DNA of 64,000 bases, from assembly GCA_949948715.1 (NCBI GenBank), contig CATLGW010000003.1:47727-111726 (forward strand). The letters run 5' to 3'. Source of the DNA: an uncultured Lachnospiraceae bacterium (GTDB lineage Bacteria > Bacillota > Clostridia > Lachnospirales > Lachnospiraceae). The number at the start of each line of letters is the position of its first letter. Position 1 is the first letter of the stretch. Both the position numbers and the translations under genes were made by a program. The notes under the pieces are model-generated. The model was not told where the DNA came from, did no database searches, and saw only the letters and a list, made by a program, of their open reading frames with translations. Below are positions 1 to 7,401 of the stretch, piece after piece.

Positions 1-579
1 GCCTACAGCCTGATCGTGGAGGAGGGCACGCCCTTTTATGCGCTGCAGGAGCAGGGAAAGCTGTCTCTGCCGGAGGAGGACTGTGAGAGGCAGATGTATG
101 CGGACACGGAAAAGATCCTGGGAAGCGCTGGTTTTTTCCGGTATGAGATTTCCAATTATGCCAGGGAGGGGTATGAGTGCCGACATAACTGCGGCTATTG
201 GCAGCGGAGAGACTATATCGGCTTTGGCATAGGGGCGGCCTCTCTGTTTCAAAACACCCGGTTTCGCAACGGCAGCGATCTGCAGGAGTACCTGCGGTCG
301 CCTGGGGCCTTGCGGGAGGCGGAGGAGGTTTTGGACAAGAGGGCCCAGATGGAGGAGTTTATGTTTCTGGGACTGCGCATGATGAGAGGGGTGAGCGGGA
401 GAGTGTTCCGGGAGACCTTCGGCGAAGGGCTGGAGGCAGTGTACGGGGACATACTTTCCAGGAATGAAAGGGACGGGCTTCTGTACCGGAGGGAGGAGCC
501 GGGGGATGTCTTCTGGGCCCTCACGGTACGGGGCATCGATGTGAGTAATTATGTGATGAGTCAGTTTCTCTTTGGCTGA
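1..579 (+). CDS. hemW: Heme chaperone HemW (radical SAM, CPO-III-like), 3' part
   Basis: The reading frame is open from the first base and ends in TGA at 577-579, leaving 192 residues; the 5' part with the radical-SAM CxxxCxxC cluster lies outside the window. The visible start, AYSLIVEEGTPFY, and the later GFGIGAASLF are typical of the second half of HemW/HemN-like proteins, followed by the C-terminal HemN domain (roughly residues 115-190 here). HemW family proteins bind heme and insert it into respiratory enzymes and were long misannotated as coproporphyrinogen oxidases. It is followed after 64 bp by sigK on the same strand. The family call is firm; the function in this organism is inferred from the family. 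Confidence 0.88.
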   Translation, partial: AYSLIVEEGTPFYALQEQGKLSLPEEDCERQMYADTEKILGSAGFFRYEISNYAREGYECRHNCGYWQRRDYIGFGIGAASLFQNTRFRNGSDLQEYLRSPGALREAEEVLDKRAQMEEFMFLGLRMMRGVSGRVFRETFGEGLEAVYGDILSRNERDGLLYRREEPGDVFWALTVRGIDVSNYVMSQFLFG

Positions 580-643
580 CAGGCACGCCGGGGGCCGGAC
601 ACTCATAAAATAATGTTGAGAGTGATATCCACGGAGGTTGTTT

Positions 644-1279
644 TTGAAAACCTTTCAAAAGCCCCTTTCCTCGGTCGAGGAAGCGGAGTTTATCCGCTTG
701 TTACGGGAGGGAAACGAGCAGGAGGCCAGACGGGCGAAGGACGTTCTGATCGAGCGGAATCTGCGCCTGGTGGCTCATATTGCGAAAAAATACCAGAACG
801 TGGATGAAAGTTCCGAAGATCTGATTTCCATAGGCTGTATCGGTCTGATCAAGGCGGTGGACACCTTTGATGCCGGAAAGGGAAGGCTGGCCACCTATGC
901 CTGTCGCTGTATAGACAATGAACTTTTGATGTTTATCCGCAGTAAGAAGAAAAGCTCCCGGGAGGTGTCTTATTTTGAGCCCATCGGACAGGACAAAGAG
1001 GGAAACGAGATACATTTGGTGGATGTGATCGAACAGCAGCAGCCCGACATCGTGGAACGGCTGGAATGCGAGCGAAACTGCAGACGGCTCTTTGAGCTGA
1101 TGGAGGGGTGCCTCACGGACAGGGAGCGGGAAATTATCATTTTGCGGTACGGGCTGAACGGGAAGCAGGAGGCGACCCAGAGCGAGATCGGAGCAAAGCT
1201 GGGCATTTCCCGCAGCTATGTGTCCAGGATAGAAAAGAGGGCGCTTAGTAAGCTGCGGGAGAGGTTTGAGCAGGGGTAG
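644..1279 (+). CDS. sigK: RNA polymerase sporulation sigma factor SigK
   Basis: A 211-residue sigma-70 factor. Region 2 is clear (LIERNLRLVAHIAKKYQN, DLISIGCIGLIKAVDTFD, then RLATYACRCIDNELLMFIR), as are the SigE/SigK-type stretch IGQDKEGNEI and region 4 with its helix-turn-helix near SEIGAKLGISRSYVSRIEKRA. The QKPLS N-terminus fits SigK better than SigE. SigK drives late mother-cell genes (coat, cortex) during sporulation. The gene is continuous, not interrupted by a skin element. I chose TTG at 644 because GGAGG at 633-637 lies 6 nt upstream; an in-frame TTG at 638 abuts the Shine-Dalgarno sequence. The last 66 bp (from TATGTG in codon YVSRIEK to just past the stop) recur downstream, so this 3' end appears to have served as an insertion or duplication site. 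Confidence 0.9.
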   Translation: MKTFQKPLSSVEEAEFIRLLREGNEQEARRAKDVLIERNLRLVAHIAKKYQNVDESSEDLISIGCIGLIKAVDTFDAGKGRLATYACRCIDNELLMFIRSKKKSSREVSYFEPIGQDKEGNEIHLVDVIEQQQPDIVERLECERNCRRLFELMEGCLTDREREIIILRYGLNGKQEATQSEIGAKLGISRSYVSRIEKRALSKLRERFEQG

Positions 1280-1282
1280 GCA
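1217..1282 (+). repeat. sigK-tail direct repeat, copy 1 (native sigK 3' end)
   Basis: These 66 bp encode the last 20 codons of sigK, the stop codon and three further bases. The same 66 bp occur without mismatch at 7212-7277, and a diverged in-frame version lies at 4772-4831. Here the repeat is continuous with the complete sigK gene. Confidence 0.93.
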
Positions 1283-1318
1283 CAGAGGATAGAGGAGATA
1301 CAGGAACACCGGGGCGAT

Positions 1319-1371
1319 GGGATAGAGCCTATTTCAGCTATAAATGCTGAAATAGGTTCTGTCCCGTTTTT
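1319..1371 (+). terminator. Intrinsic terminator after sigK
   Basis: A 20-bp stem (arms 1319-1338 and 1346-1365, two G-U pairs, 7-nt loop) is followed by GTTTTT. It should end sigK transcription and insulate the following module. Confidence 0.85.
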
Positions 1372-1423
1372 GTTGCCTGCTGGCGATAGCGGTGAAAATT
1401 GCCGAAGTGCTGTTAACTTTTCC

Positions 1424-1452
1424 TTGCAAAAGGGATATGCCTATATTAGAAT
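1424..1452 (+). promoter_or_regulatory. Candidate promoter of the HEPN-ATPase pair
   Basis: TTGCAA at 1424-1429 and TAGAAT at 1447-1452 are 17 bp apart, about 65 bp before the proposed ATG at 1516. The surrounding sequence is AT-rich. No operator was recognised. Confidence 0.55.
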
Positions 1453-1515
1453 AATATTATATCGCTTGCCGGAGTGTGGTTTTCCAATGAGAATGAAATG
1501 GGGAGAAACAAAAGG

Positions 1516-1944
1516 ATGAGCAGCAGGATAAATATCACAAGGCGGGAGTTTCAGGACAGCTACCGCAGACATTATAAAATGTACAAAGAAACTACCGGAA
1601 ATAGCAAATCACGAAGACTGCTTTTGTTTTATTCTGTAGAATGCGGCTTGAAAAGTCTGCTGATGAAAGACTTGGGCAATAATACTTACGAGGAGTTTCT
1701 GGAATGCTGCGGGAGCGAGAAAAGGGAACTGACAGGACATAACATAAGCGCCATGCTGAAAAAATTGAATCCTCATAGCAGTTATTATCTTCGAAATATC
1801 CATTTGAAAAGAGGCGGTTATGCTCCTCCGGAAAAGTTCAACGAGCTGTGGAGGTATGGCGCCGAGCCGGAAGATGGAGATGAGGAAGAAAAGGCAGAGA
1901 AGACGCTGGCAAGGATAGCGGAATGGATTCATACAAAATTATAG
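1516..1944 (+). CDS. Small HEPN-like protein paired with ATPase
   Basis: A 142-residue soluble protein. Residues about 30-50 read LLLFYSVECGLKSLLMK, close to the helix pattern of HEPN domains (often AYYAVECALKALLL). A second helix, GHNISAMLKKL, supplies the conserved histidine position of such families. A clear Rx4-6H ribonuclease motif was not identified, so RNase activity is unproven. The start at ATG 1516 has GGGGAG 10 nt upstream; ATG 1498 and GTG 1474 are in-frame alternatives with weaker ribosome sites. It ends 10 bp before the ATG of the large ATPase and is surely cotranscribed with it. HEPN proteins next to P-loop NTPases commonly act as toxins or effectors in anti-phage systems; that role is inference here. 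The HEPN call is by pattern only. Confidence 0.6.
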   Translation: MSSRINITRREFQDSYRRHYKMYKETTGNSKSRRLLLFYSVECGLKSLLMKDLGNNTYEEFLECCGSEKRELTGHNISAMLKKLNPHSSYYLRNIHLKRGGYAPPEKFNELWRYGAEPEDGDEEEKAEKTLARIAEWIHTKL

Positions 1945-1954
1945 GAGAGTAGTG

Positions 1955-4591
1955 ATGCGTCTGTTTACATGGTATGATATTGAGGTTGAACTCAAGAAAA
2001 AGCGGAATCTGTGGCCGCTGTGGTGGAACAGAGTTGATGTCTATGGTGACGAGATTGTAGTCAATATTGACCCAAAGAGAAATAGGAAAGAGGATAACGA
2101 AGAGACATTTAAGACAATCTTCGGAAAACTATACACAGACGGCAAAGTGATGGTTGAATTCGACCAAAAAATGTTGGAGATCATTTACGAAGAAGGGGAG
2201 GAAGCTGACAGGACTGAGCCGGTAAAGTCTCCGCTGTTTAAGGATATGTATTCGAAAGAAGAAGGGGAGGCTAAAACAGCTGACTTACCCGGAAGGCCAG
2301 TCACGGTATTCCATTCCTATAAAGGTGGCGTAGGGAGGACGCTGGCGCTGATTTCCCTGGTGCGGGAGATATCAGAGAAATATGGGAATCAAAAAAAGGT
2401 ATTGATCATTGACGCCGATTTGGAGGCTCCCGGCCTGACCTGGATGCTGGGACAGGGGATGAGCAATGAGAAAATCAGTTATTTTGACGTGTTGGAGCTG
2501 CTCCATTTCAACGATGTGGACGGGGGATTTGTGAAGGATGTGGCAAAGCTTGTGGAGAAAAATGTCATTAAAGTGATAACGGAGAAACTGGAAGTGGAGC
2601 ATTATTTTCTCCCGGTATACAGAGAAAAGTCTCAGATGATGAATATTTATTCAAGCCCTGAGAAAATAATCGCTGTCCAGAAAGATAAGTATGTCATCAC
2701 GGAGTTCCTTTCCAGGTTAGGCGAGGCGCTGGGAGCGGAACTTGTCCTGGTAGATCTGCGGGCCGGGGTCACGGAATTTTCCGCGCCGTTCCTGTTTGAT
2801 TCCCGGGTCGATAAGTTTTTTATTTCCTCCACGTCGATGCAGTCGATAAAGGGGACAAAACTCATATTGGAGGAAATACAGCGAAAGGTAGCGGAGGGGC
2901 ATTCGAATTCCAAATTGCTGCTGACCATGATTCCGAAGGATATGGAAGAGGATAAGGTGGGCAGCCTGGAAGATGAGCTGGCGGAAAGCTTGGAGGAGGA
3001 TTTCGACCCGGAGAACATGAATGTATTGAGGGAAGACTATCTCTACAGGGTTCCCTTTGATTCGGTGTTTGCCTCTCTGGGAGATTTCCAGGAGATATGC
3101 AGCCTGCTGAAAGGGAAGATGCTTTCCGATGTCATGGCGCGGATTGCCGATGGCATATTGGAGACAGAGGCAGAGGCAGAAGGCACAGAGGAGAACGGCC
3201 TCTCCCTTGAGGACGTGAAGGATACCGTAAATCGGCTGCATGAGATCACCACCATGGAGATAACGGCTGAGGGCAGCGCGTCCTCCAATATGCTGGCAAC
3301 GACATCCATACGGGAAATAGTGCGGGAATTCCGGGATGCCGTTCCCCAACTGGTCGTGTTGGGAGCGAAAGGCTCCGGAAAAACTTACATCTATAAACAA
3401 CTGCTCTCCAATATGACTTGGGAAAATTTTGCATATGGGGTGGAGCCAGCATGGGAGAAAAACAGGGACAGAACATTTGTCCTTCCCCTTGCCTGTTCGG
3501 TGAATATGAAAAGGCTGCTTTCCATGGTGCGGGAATGTCTTAGCAGCTGCAACCGTTCCTTTGAGGAGATAAACATAAAAGCAGATATTGTTGAACGTAA
3601 TTACAACAAGCTGGCTTCTCATGCCGAAAAGGAGACGTCTCTTACAGAGTGGATGGAGATATGGCAAAGGCTGATGCTGGATATGCTGGGGGCTGGTTTT
3701 AGCGATTTAGCTGAACTGGATTGTTATCTGGAGAATAAGGGAAAAAGAATCCTGTTTATTGTGGATGGACTGGAAGACCTTTTCATGGATCTGCAGATTC
3801 AGAAGCAGAAGACCTGGAGATTTGCCATCCGGACTCTGTGCCAGAATGTAATGAACACATTGCAGAACCTCCAGTTCGGAAACATTGGCATTATCATTTT
3901 TGCCAGAAAGGATATGGCGCAAGAGGCGATTGAAATCAATTTTGACCAGTTCCAAAACCAGTACCATAAATATGAACTGAAATGGTCGCCGTCGGAAGCG
4001 CTTCGGCTGGCTTTGTGGATCGCGAAACAGGCAGCCCCTGCCCTGGGAGATGGCATCGATATCTTGAAGGCCAGCCGGGAAGTGCTGGAAGAACGTCTGG
4101 AAAAGCTGTGGGGGAAAAAACTGGGGAGATACGATTCCAAAGAGGCGAATTCGGCAAGATGGATTATCGCGGCGCTTTCTGACTTCTCGAATCAGCTGCA
4201 GGCAAGGGACATTGTCAGATTCCTGCAGTTTGCCACCGGTACGTTTCCGGAGGGGCGGCCGCCGTATGAAGATAGATATATCATGCCTAAGCAGATTAGG
4301 GAGGCCATTCCGGATTGCTCCAGAGAAAAGTATACTGAGATCAGGGATGAGATGAAAGCAATCTACCAGATACTTAAAAAATTTGAGGACATGCCGGAAG
4401 AGGAGAAGATGCTGCCGCTTACCTTGGATAAAATCAGCCTGACCGGAGAAGAGATTGCCAGGTTGGAGAACCAGGGTTACTTTATAATGGCAGATAAAAA
4501 ATACTATTTCCCAGAAATCATCAGATTCGCTTTGGGATTTAAATATGCAAAAGGGGCAAGGCCCAGGGTGTTGTCTTTATTGGCGAGATAA
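1955..4591 (+). CDS. Large KGGVGR-motif / second P-loop double ATPase
   Basis: An 878-residue protein. An N-terminal segment of about 100 residues, unassigned, is followed by a ParA/MinD-like ATPase with the variant deviant Walker motif SYKGGVGRT (K123), a switch stretch IDADLEAPG near 153, and VLVDLRAGV. A second nucleotide-binding domain follows, with Walker A GAKGSGKT (from G470) and a Walker B-like IVDGLEDL around residues 602-608, which suggests an AAA/STAND-like module. The C-terminal 200 residues are helical and unassigned. Proteins with the KGGVGR variant often occur with small partner proteins in conflict or maturation loci. ATG 1955 is chosen (AGGAG 7 nt upstream) over GTG 1952. The gene closes the first module; after its stop only a decayed DUF1703 fragment precedes the sigK-tail copy. 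Function unknown; a defence ATPase is my inference. Confidence 0.7.
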   Translation: MRLFTWYDIEVELKKKRNLWPLWWNRVDVYGDEIVVNIDPKRNRKEDNEETFKTIFGKLYTDGKVMVEFDQKMLEIIYEEGEEADRTEPVKSPLFKDMYSKEEGEAKTADLPGRPVTVFHSYKGGVGRTLALISLVREISEKYGNQKKVLIIDADLEAPGLTWMLGQGMSNEKISYFDVLELLHFNDVDGGFVKDVAKLVEKNVIKVITEKLEVEHYFLPVYREKSQMMNIYSSPEKIIAVQKDKYVITEFLSRLGEALGAELVLVDLRAGVTEFSAPFLFDSRVDKFFISSTSMQSIKGTKLILEEIQRKVAEGHSNSKLLLTMIPKDMEEDKVGSLEDELAESLEEDFDPENMNVLREDYLYRVPFDSVFASLGDFQEICSLLKGKMLSDVMARIADGILETEAEAEGTEENGLSLEDVKDTVNRLHEITTMEITAEGSASSNMLATTSIREIVREFRDAVPQLVVLGAKGSGKTYIYKQLLSNMTWENFAYGVEPAWEKNRDRTFVLPLACSVNMKRLLSMVRECLSSCNRSFEEINIKADIVERNYNKLASHAEKETSLTEWMEIWQRLMLDMLGAGFSDLAELDCYLENKGKRILFIVDGLEDLFMDLQIQKQKTWRFAIRTLCQNVMNTLQNLQFGNIGIIIFARKDMAQEAIEINFDQFQNQYHKYELKWSPSEALRLALWIAKQAAPALGDGIDILKASREVLEERLEKLWGKKLGRYDSKEANSARWIIAALSDFSNQLQARDIVRFLQFATGTFPEGRPPYEDRYIMPKQIREAIPDCSREKYTEIRDEMKAIYQILKKFEDMPEEEKMLPLTLDKISLTGEEIARLENQGYFIMADKKYYFPEIIRFALGFKYAKGARPRVLSLLAR

Positions 4592-4606
4592 CGCAGGTAA
4601 AAATAT

Positions 4607-4684
4607 TTTATTCAGGCATTGCTGGAGGATGATATAAAGTCCATGAACGCCTAAATGAACTGGATGGTGCTGACCACGTTCATG
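4607..4684 (+). pseudogene. Remnant of a DUF1703-type AAA ATPase gene
   Basis: Conceptual translation reads FIQALLEDDIKSMNA, stop, MNWMVLTTF. This aligns with FIRAMLQDDVKSMNAYMN...LATF in the intact DUF1703 gene downstream (bases about 6723-6800). Only this short segment survives, with an in-frame TAA. It lies about 60 bp upstream of the shared 30-bp end sequence and the sigK-tail copy, the same relative place the intact gene occupies in the second module. Confidence 0.75.
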
Positions 4685-4746
4685 CCCCAGGACTAATTTA
4701 AGGTTGTATGTTGATTTTGAGATAGCGGGTTCATTTGATGCGCAGC

Positions 4747-4776
4747 TTTTAGCCCTATCTTGACAGGGGAGTATGT
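4747..4776 (+). repeat. Module-end sequence, copy A
   Basis: Thirty bases (TTTTAGCCCTA, then CTTGACAGG, then GAGTATGT, with single variable positions between) match 7187-7216 with two differences. Both copies run directly into a sigK tail. The native sigK gene has unrelated sequence at this place, so this looks like the end of an inserted element. Confidence 0.8.
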
Positions 4777-4831
4777 CTTGAGGACTGAGAAGAAAGCACT
4801 TTCGAAGCTGCGGGAGAAGTTTGAGGAGTAG
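4772..4831 (+). pseudogene. Detached sigK 3'-end fragment, copy 2 (diverged)
   Basis: It reads in frame YVLRTEKKALSKLREKFEE followed by TAG, against YVSRIEKRALSKLRERFEQG in sigK. There is no upstream sigK sequence, only the shared module-end sequence. The amino-acid-level conservation with many base changes suggests it came from another lineage's sigK or is an older duplication. Confidence 0.85.
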
Positions 4832-4991
4832 ACGTTTGTATCCCCGTCAAGCCCTCGTATCAGATCGATCAGGTCATTGATAGCGGACTGTGTGTGGGTA
4901 TGTCGCGGGGCGGCATGAGAACCAAATCGCCGGGTCTGCAGATTGTGACAGTGCTCTTGCCTTTGGAAACATCAATACCAACAGCGTTCAT
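4832..4991 (-). pseudogene. 5' fragment of an IS110-family transposase gene
   Basis: On the minus strand an ATG at 4991-4989 opens a frame reading MNAVGIDVSKGKSTVTICRP and on through PRDIP. One extra base (run of AC repeats) then shifts the frame, after which HTQSAINDLIDLIRGLD continues the protein. GIDVSKG is the start of the DEDD (RuvC-like) domain of IS110 transposases. The fragment is cut at the sigK-tail copy, so only about 50 of some 400 residues remain. It cannot be active. Confidence 0.8.
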
Positions 4992-5240
4992 AACAGATAC
5001 TCTTTTAAGATGTATTAGCAATGGTCAATACCAGATTTACTCATTGCCTGTTCAATCTACTGGGTATCACACGAACGCCTAAAGGTTCAACCTGCGTAAA
5101 ACGAATGCTGCGAATGAGGGCTGGTTGGCTGACTTAAATACGGACGTAAAGTCCTGGAAGGTATTGGCCAGGCTTATTGTCTTACTCATTCTAACAGCTT
5201 AAGCAACAAGATGGATAATTCCTTACTGGCTGTAAGGGGT
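4992..5240 (-). other. IS110 left-end noncoding remnant (possible relic of a bridge RNA)
   Basis: This stretch precedes the transposase start on the minus strand. In IS110-group elements the region 5' of the transposase carries the left end and the guide (bridge/seek) RNA. No reading frame or strong stem was recognised here, and the true end of the IS cannot be placed by eye. The assignment rests only on position. Confidence 0.35.
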
Positions 5241-5284
5241 ATTAACCATAAATACATTGTAGTAGGGAGAGGTATTAATGCAAT

Positions 5285-5334
5285 GGGACAGAGTTAGTTT
5301 GACTGGGGCTGTTGTACTGATTCTGTCCTATTTT
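5285..5334 (+). terminator. Terminator-like hairpin before the DUF1703 gene
   Basis: Arms GGACAGAGTTAG and CTGATTCTGTCC pair at 10 of 12 positions around a loop of about 20 nt and are followed by TATTTTG. Its arm resembles the GTTCTGTCCC arm of the sigK terminator. It lies between the IS110 remnant and the DUF1703 promoter. Confidence 0.45.
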
Positions 5335-5377
5335 GTTTGGTAGGGGTATAGATGCTACGAGATTTTGTGTAATTTTC

Positions 5378-5406
5378 TTGTAGGTTATATGAGAAGCATA
5401 TATAAT
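5378..5406 (+). promoter_or_regulatory. Candidate promoter of the DUF1703-type gene
   Basis: TTGTAG (5378-5383) and TATAAT (5401-5406) are separated by 17 bp, about 70 bp upstream of the ATG. Confidence 0.6.
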
Positions 5407-5478
5407 AAGGGATGGTATTGAGTTTGATATAGAATATGGTGATGGAATGGATGTTTGGAATAGAGAGGATATATTGCC

Positions 5479-7170
5479 ATGGCAAGAACTGTAGGGATAG
5501 GGATCCAGAGTTTTGATAAATTGATAGGAAACCAGTATTTATATATTGATAAGTCAAACTTTATCAGAGAGTGGTGGGAAAATGGGGATGATGTAACTTT
5601 GATTACCCGTCCGCGCAGATTCGGGAAAACCTTGAATATGAATATGCTGGAGAGATTTCTTTCCATAGAGTATGCAGGTCAGGGAGAGATTTTTGATGGG
5701 CTATCCATATGGAAGGACGAGAAGTACCAAAACCTTCAGGGAACCTACCCTGTAATCTTCTTAAGCTTTGCCGGGATAAAGTCGTCTTCTTTTGATGAGG
5801 CCAGAAAAAGTTTATTATACTTGATTGAAAAATTGTATAACAGATATGAATTTTTGTTGAAAGAAGACAGCCTGAATGAAAAGGAGAAGGACTTCATAAA
5901 GAACATTTCTGTCAATATGGATAACTATTCTGCCATTTCATCTCTGGGGACGCTATCCGAGTTCCTGTATCGTTACTATGGGAAAAAGGTGATTATCCTG
6001 CTGGACGAATATGATACACCTCTTCAGGAAGCCTGGGTATACGGTTATTGGAAAGAGATGGTGGAATTTATCAGAGGCCTGTTCAATTCCACATTCAAGA
6101 CGAACCCCTTTCTGGAGCGGGCGGTAATGACGGGAATCACAAGGATAAGCAAGGAATCTATTTTCTCTGATTTAAATAATCTGGAAATAGTGACCACTAC
6201 ATCGGAAAAATATGAAGACAGCTTCGGGTTTACGGAGGAAGAGGTATGGGCGGCATTGCAGGAATGCGGCCTGTACGAAAACCGACTGGCTGTAAAAGCC
6301 TGGTATGACGGTTTCACATTCGGAAAGAGGAAGGATATCTATAATCCATGGTCGATTATCAATTATCTGGATAAAAAAAGATTTTCCACCTACTGGGCCA
6401 ACACCAGCAGCAACGGACTGGTAGATAAGCTGATACGGGAGGGAAGCGCAGACACAAAAATATCCATGGAGAATCTGCTTAAGGGCGAGCATTTGCACAA
6501 GGAAGTCGATGAACAGATCGTTTTTGATCAGTTAGGCGTAGATGAGAACGCCATCTGGAGCCTGTTCCTGACAAGCGGATACCTGAAAGCGGAGAGTTAC
6601 GAATTGAATGAGGACACGGGAGCAGATTTGTATGAGCTGGCGCTGACGAACAAGGAAGTACAGATTATGTTCCAAAAGATGATTCGGAAATGGTTTACCC
6701 GTTCCGGGACAGTCTACAACGGCTTTATCAGGGCGATGTTACAGGATGACGTAAAGTCCATGAACGCTTACATGAACCGTGTAGCCCTGGCCACGTTCAG
6801 CTATTTTGACAGCGGAAGAAATCCCTCTATGGAAACGCAGCCGGAACGGTTCTACCATGGCTTTGTACTGGGCCTGGCTGTGGAACTGGCAGACCGCTAT
6901 ATCATTACCTCCAACCGGGAGAGTGGTTTCGGAAGGTATGATGTGATAATGGAGCCGGAGAACGCAACGGATAATGCAGTAATAATGGAATTCAAGGTCA
7001 GAGATTCGGGAGAGGAGAAATCGTTGGAGGATACTGCAGATGCCGCGCTGAAGCAGATTGAAGAGCAGCGATACCAGGCAGATTTAGAGAGCAGGGGATT
7101 CTCTGGAGGCCGAATCCGGAAATATGGCTTTGCCTTTGAAGGGAAACAAGTTCTGATAAAAAGTAAATGA
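5479..7170 (+). CDS. AAA-ATPase-like / PD-(D/E)XK protein (DUF1703 type)
   Basis: A 563-residue protein with the standard layout of this family. The N-terminal AAA-ATPase-like domain begins with the YIDKSNFI motif and has a P-loop-like RPRRFGKT (residues 44-51) and a Walker B LLDEYDTP (D176-E177). The C-terminal PD-(D/E)XK-type nuclease domain has candidate residues D488 in RYDVIMEP, then E504 and K506 in IMEFKV. Members are highly multiplied in gut Clostridia and Bacteroides; their role is unknown and is often guessed as defence or mobility. The start ATG 5479 has GAGAGG 10 nt upstream. Only 16 bp separate the stop from the 30-bp module-end sequence and the identical sigK tail. A decayed relative sits in the same place of the preceding module, so the gene family appears tied to this insertion site. 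Confidence 0.85.
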   Translation: MARTVGIGIQSFDKLIGNQYLYIDKSNFIREWWENGDDVTLITRPRRFGKTLNMNMLERFLSIEYAGQGEIFDGLSIWKDEKYQNLQGTYPVIFLSFAGIKSSSFDEARKSLLYLIEKLYNRYEFLLKEDSLNEKEKDFIKNISVNMDNYSAISSLGTLSEFLYRYYGKKVIILLDEYDTPLQEAWVYGYWKEMVEFIRGLFNSTFKTNPFLERAVMTGITRISKESIFSDLNNLEIVTTTSEKYEDSFGFTEEEVWAALQECGLYENRLAVKAWYDGFTFGKRKDIYNPWSIINYLDKKRFSTYWANTSSNGLVDKLIREGSADTKISMENLLKGEHLHKEVDEQIVFDQLGVDENAIWSLFLTSGYLKAESYELNEDTGADLYELALTNKEVQIMFQKMIRKWFTRSGTVYNGFIRAMLQDDVKSMNAYMNRVALATFSYFDSGRNPSMETQPERFYHGFVLGLAVELADRYIITSNRESGFGRYDVIMEPENATDNAVIMEFKVRDSGEEKSLEDTADAALKQIEEQRYQADLESRGFSGGRIRKYGFAFEGKQVLIKSK

Positions 7171-7186
7171 AAATTTTTGGATGAAT

Positions 7187-7216
7187 TTTTAGCCCTAACT
7201 TGACAGGAGAGTATGT
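7187..7216 (+). repeat. Module-end sequence, copy B
   Basis: Second copy of the 30-bp sequence also found at 4747-4776 (two differences). It begins 16 bp after the DUF1703 stop and runs into the identical sigK-tail repeat. Confidence 0.8.
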
Positions 7217-7277
7217 GTCCAGGATAGAAAAGAGGGCGCTTAGTAAGCTGCGGGAGAGGTTTGAGCAGGGGTAGGCA
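7212..7277 (+). repeat. sigK-tail direct repeat, copy 3 (identical to native end)
   Basis: Sixty-six bases match 1217-1282 exactly, including the sigK stop codon and the next three bases; sequence on both sides differs from copy 1. It may be the original chromosomal sigK end displaced by insertion, or a fresh duplication. Confidence 0.93.
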
Positions 7278-7300
7278 GGGAAAGAAAGATTTTTGAAAAA

Positions 7301-7356
7301 GGAGAGAGAGCCAATTTTGCGTCGGAATGCGGAATGGGCACTGTCTCCTTTTTAAT
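7301..7356. terminator. Hairpin after the third sigK tail
   Basis: Arms GGAGAGAGAGCC and GGCACTGTCTCC pair at 10 of 12 positions with a loop of about 26 nt. It is followed on the plus strand by TTTTTAATT and preceded by an A-rich run, so it could work from both sides. It lies between two converging units, the DUF1703 module and the TetR-CPBP operon. Confidence 0.5.
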
Positions 7357-7401
7357 TGTGGGCACTCTGTCCTATATGATTGTAAGTGAATAGAAAATAC
7401 G

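Noticed and set aside
644..1279. Skin-type interruption of sigK
   Set aside because: sigK is complete from start to stop; only its tail is duplicated downstream.
1955..4591. Plasmid partition ParA
   Set aside because: The Walker motif is KGGVGR rather than KGGVGK, the protein is three times too long with a second P-loop domain, and no ParB or centromere-like repeats are present.
4894..5082. 62-codon plus-strand open frame
   Set aside because: It is antisense to the IS110 transposase start, which explains the open frame.
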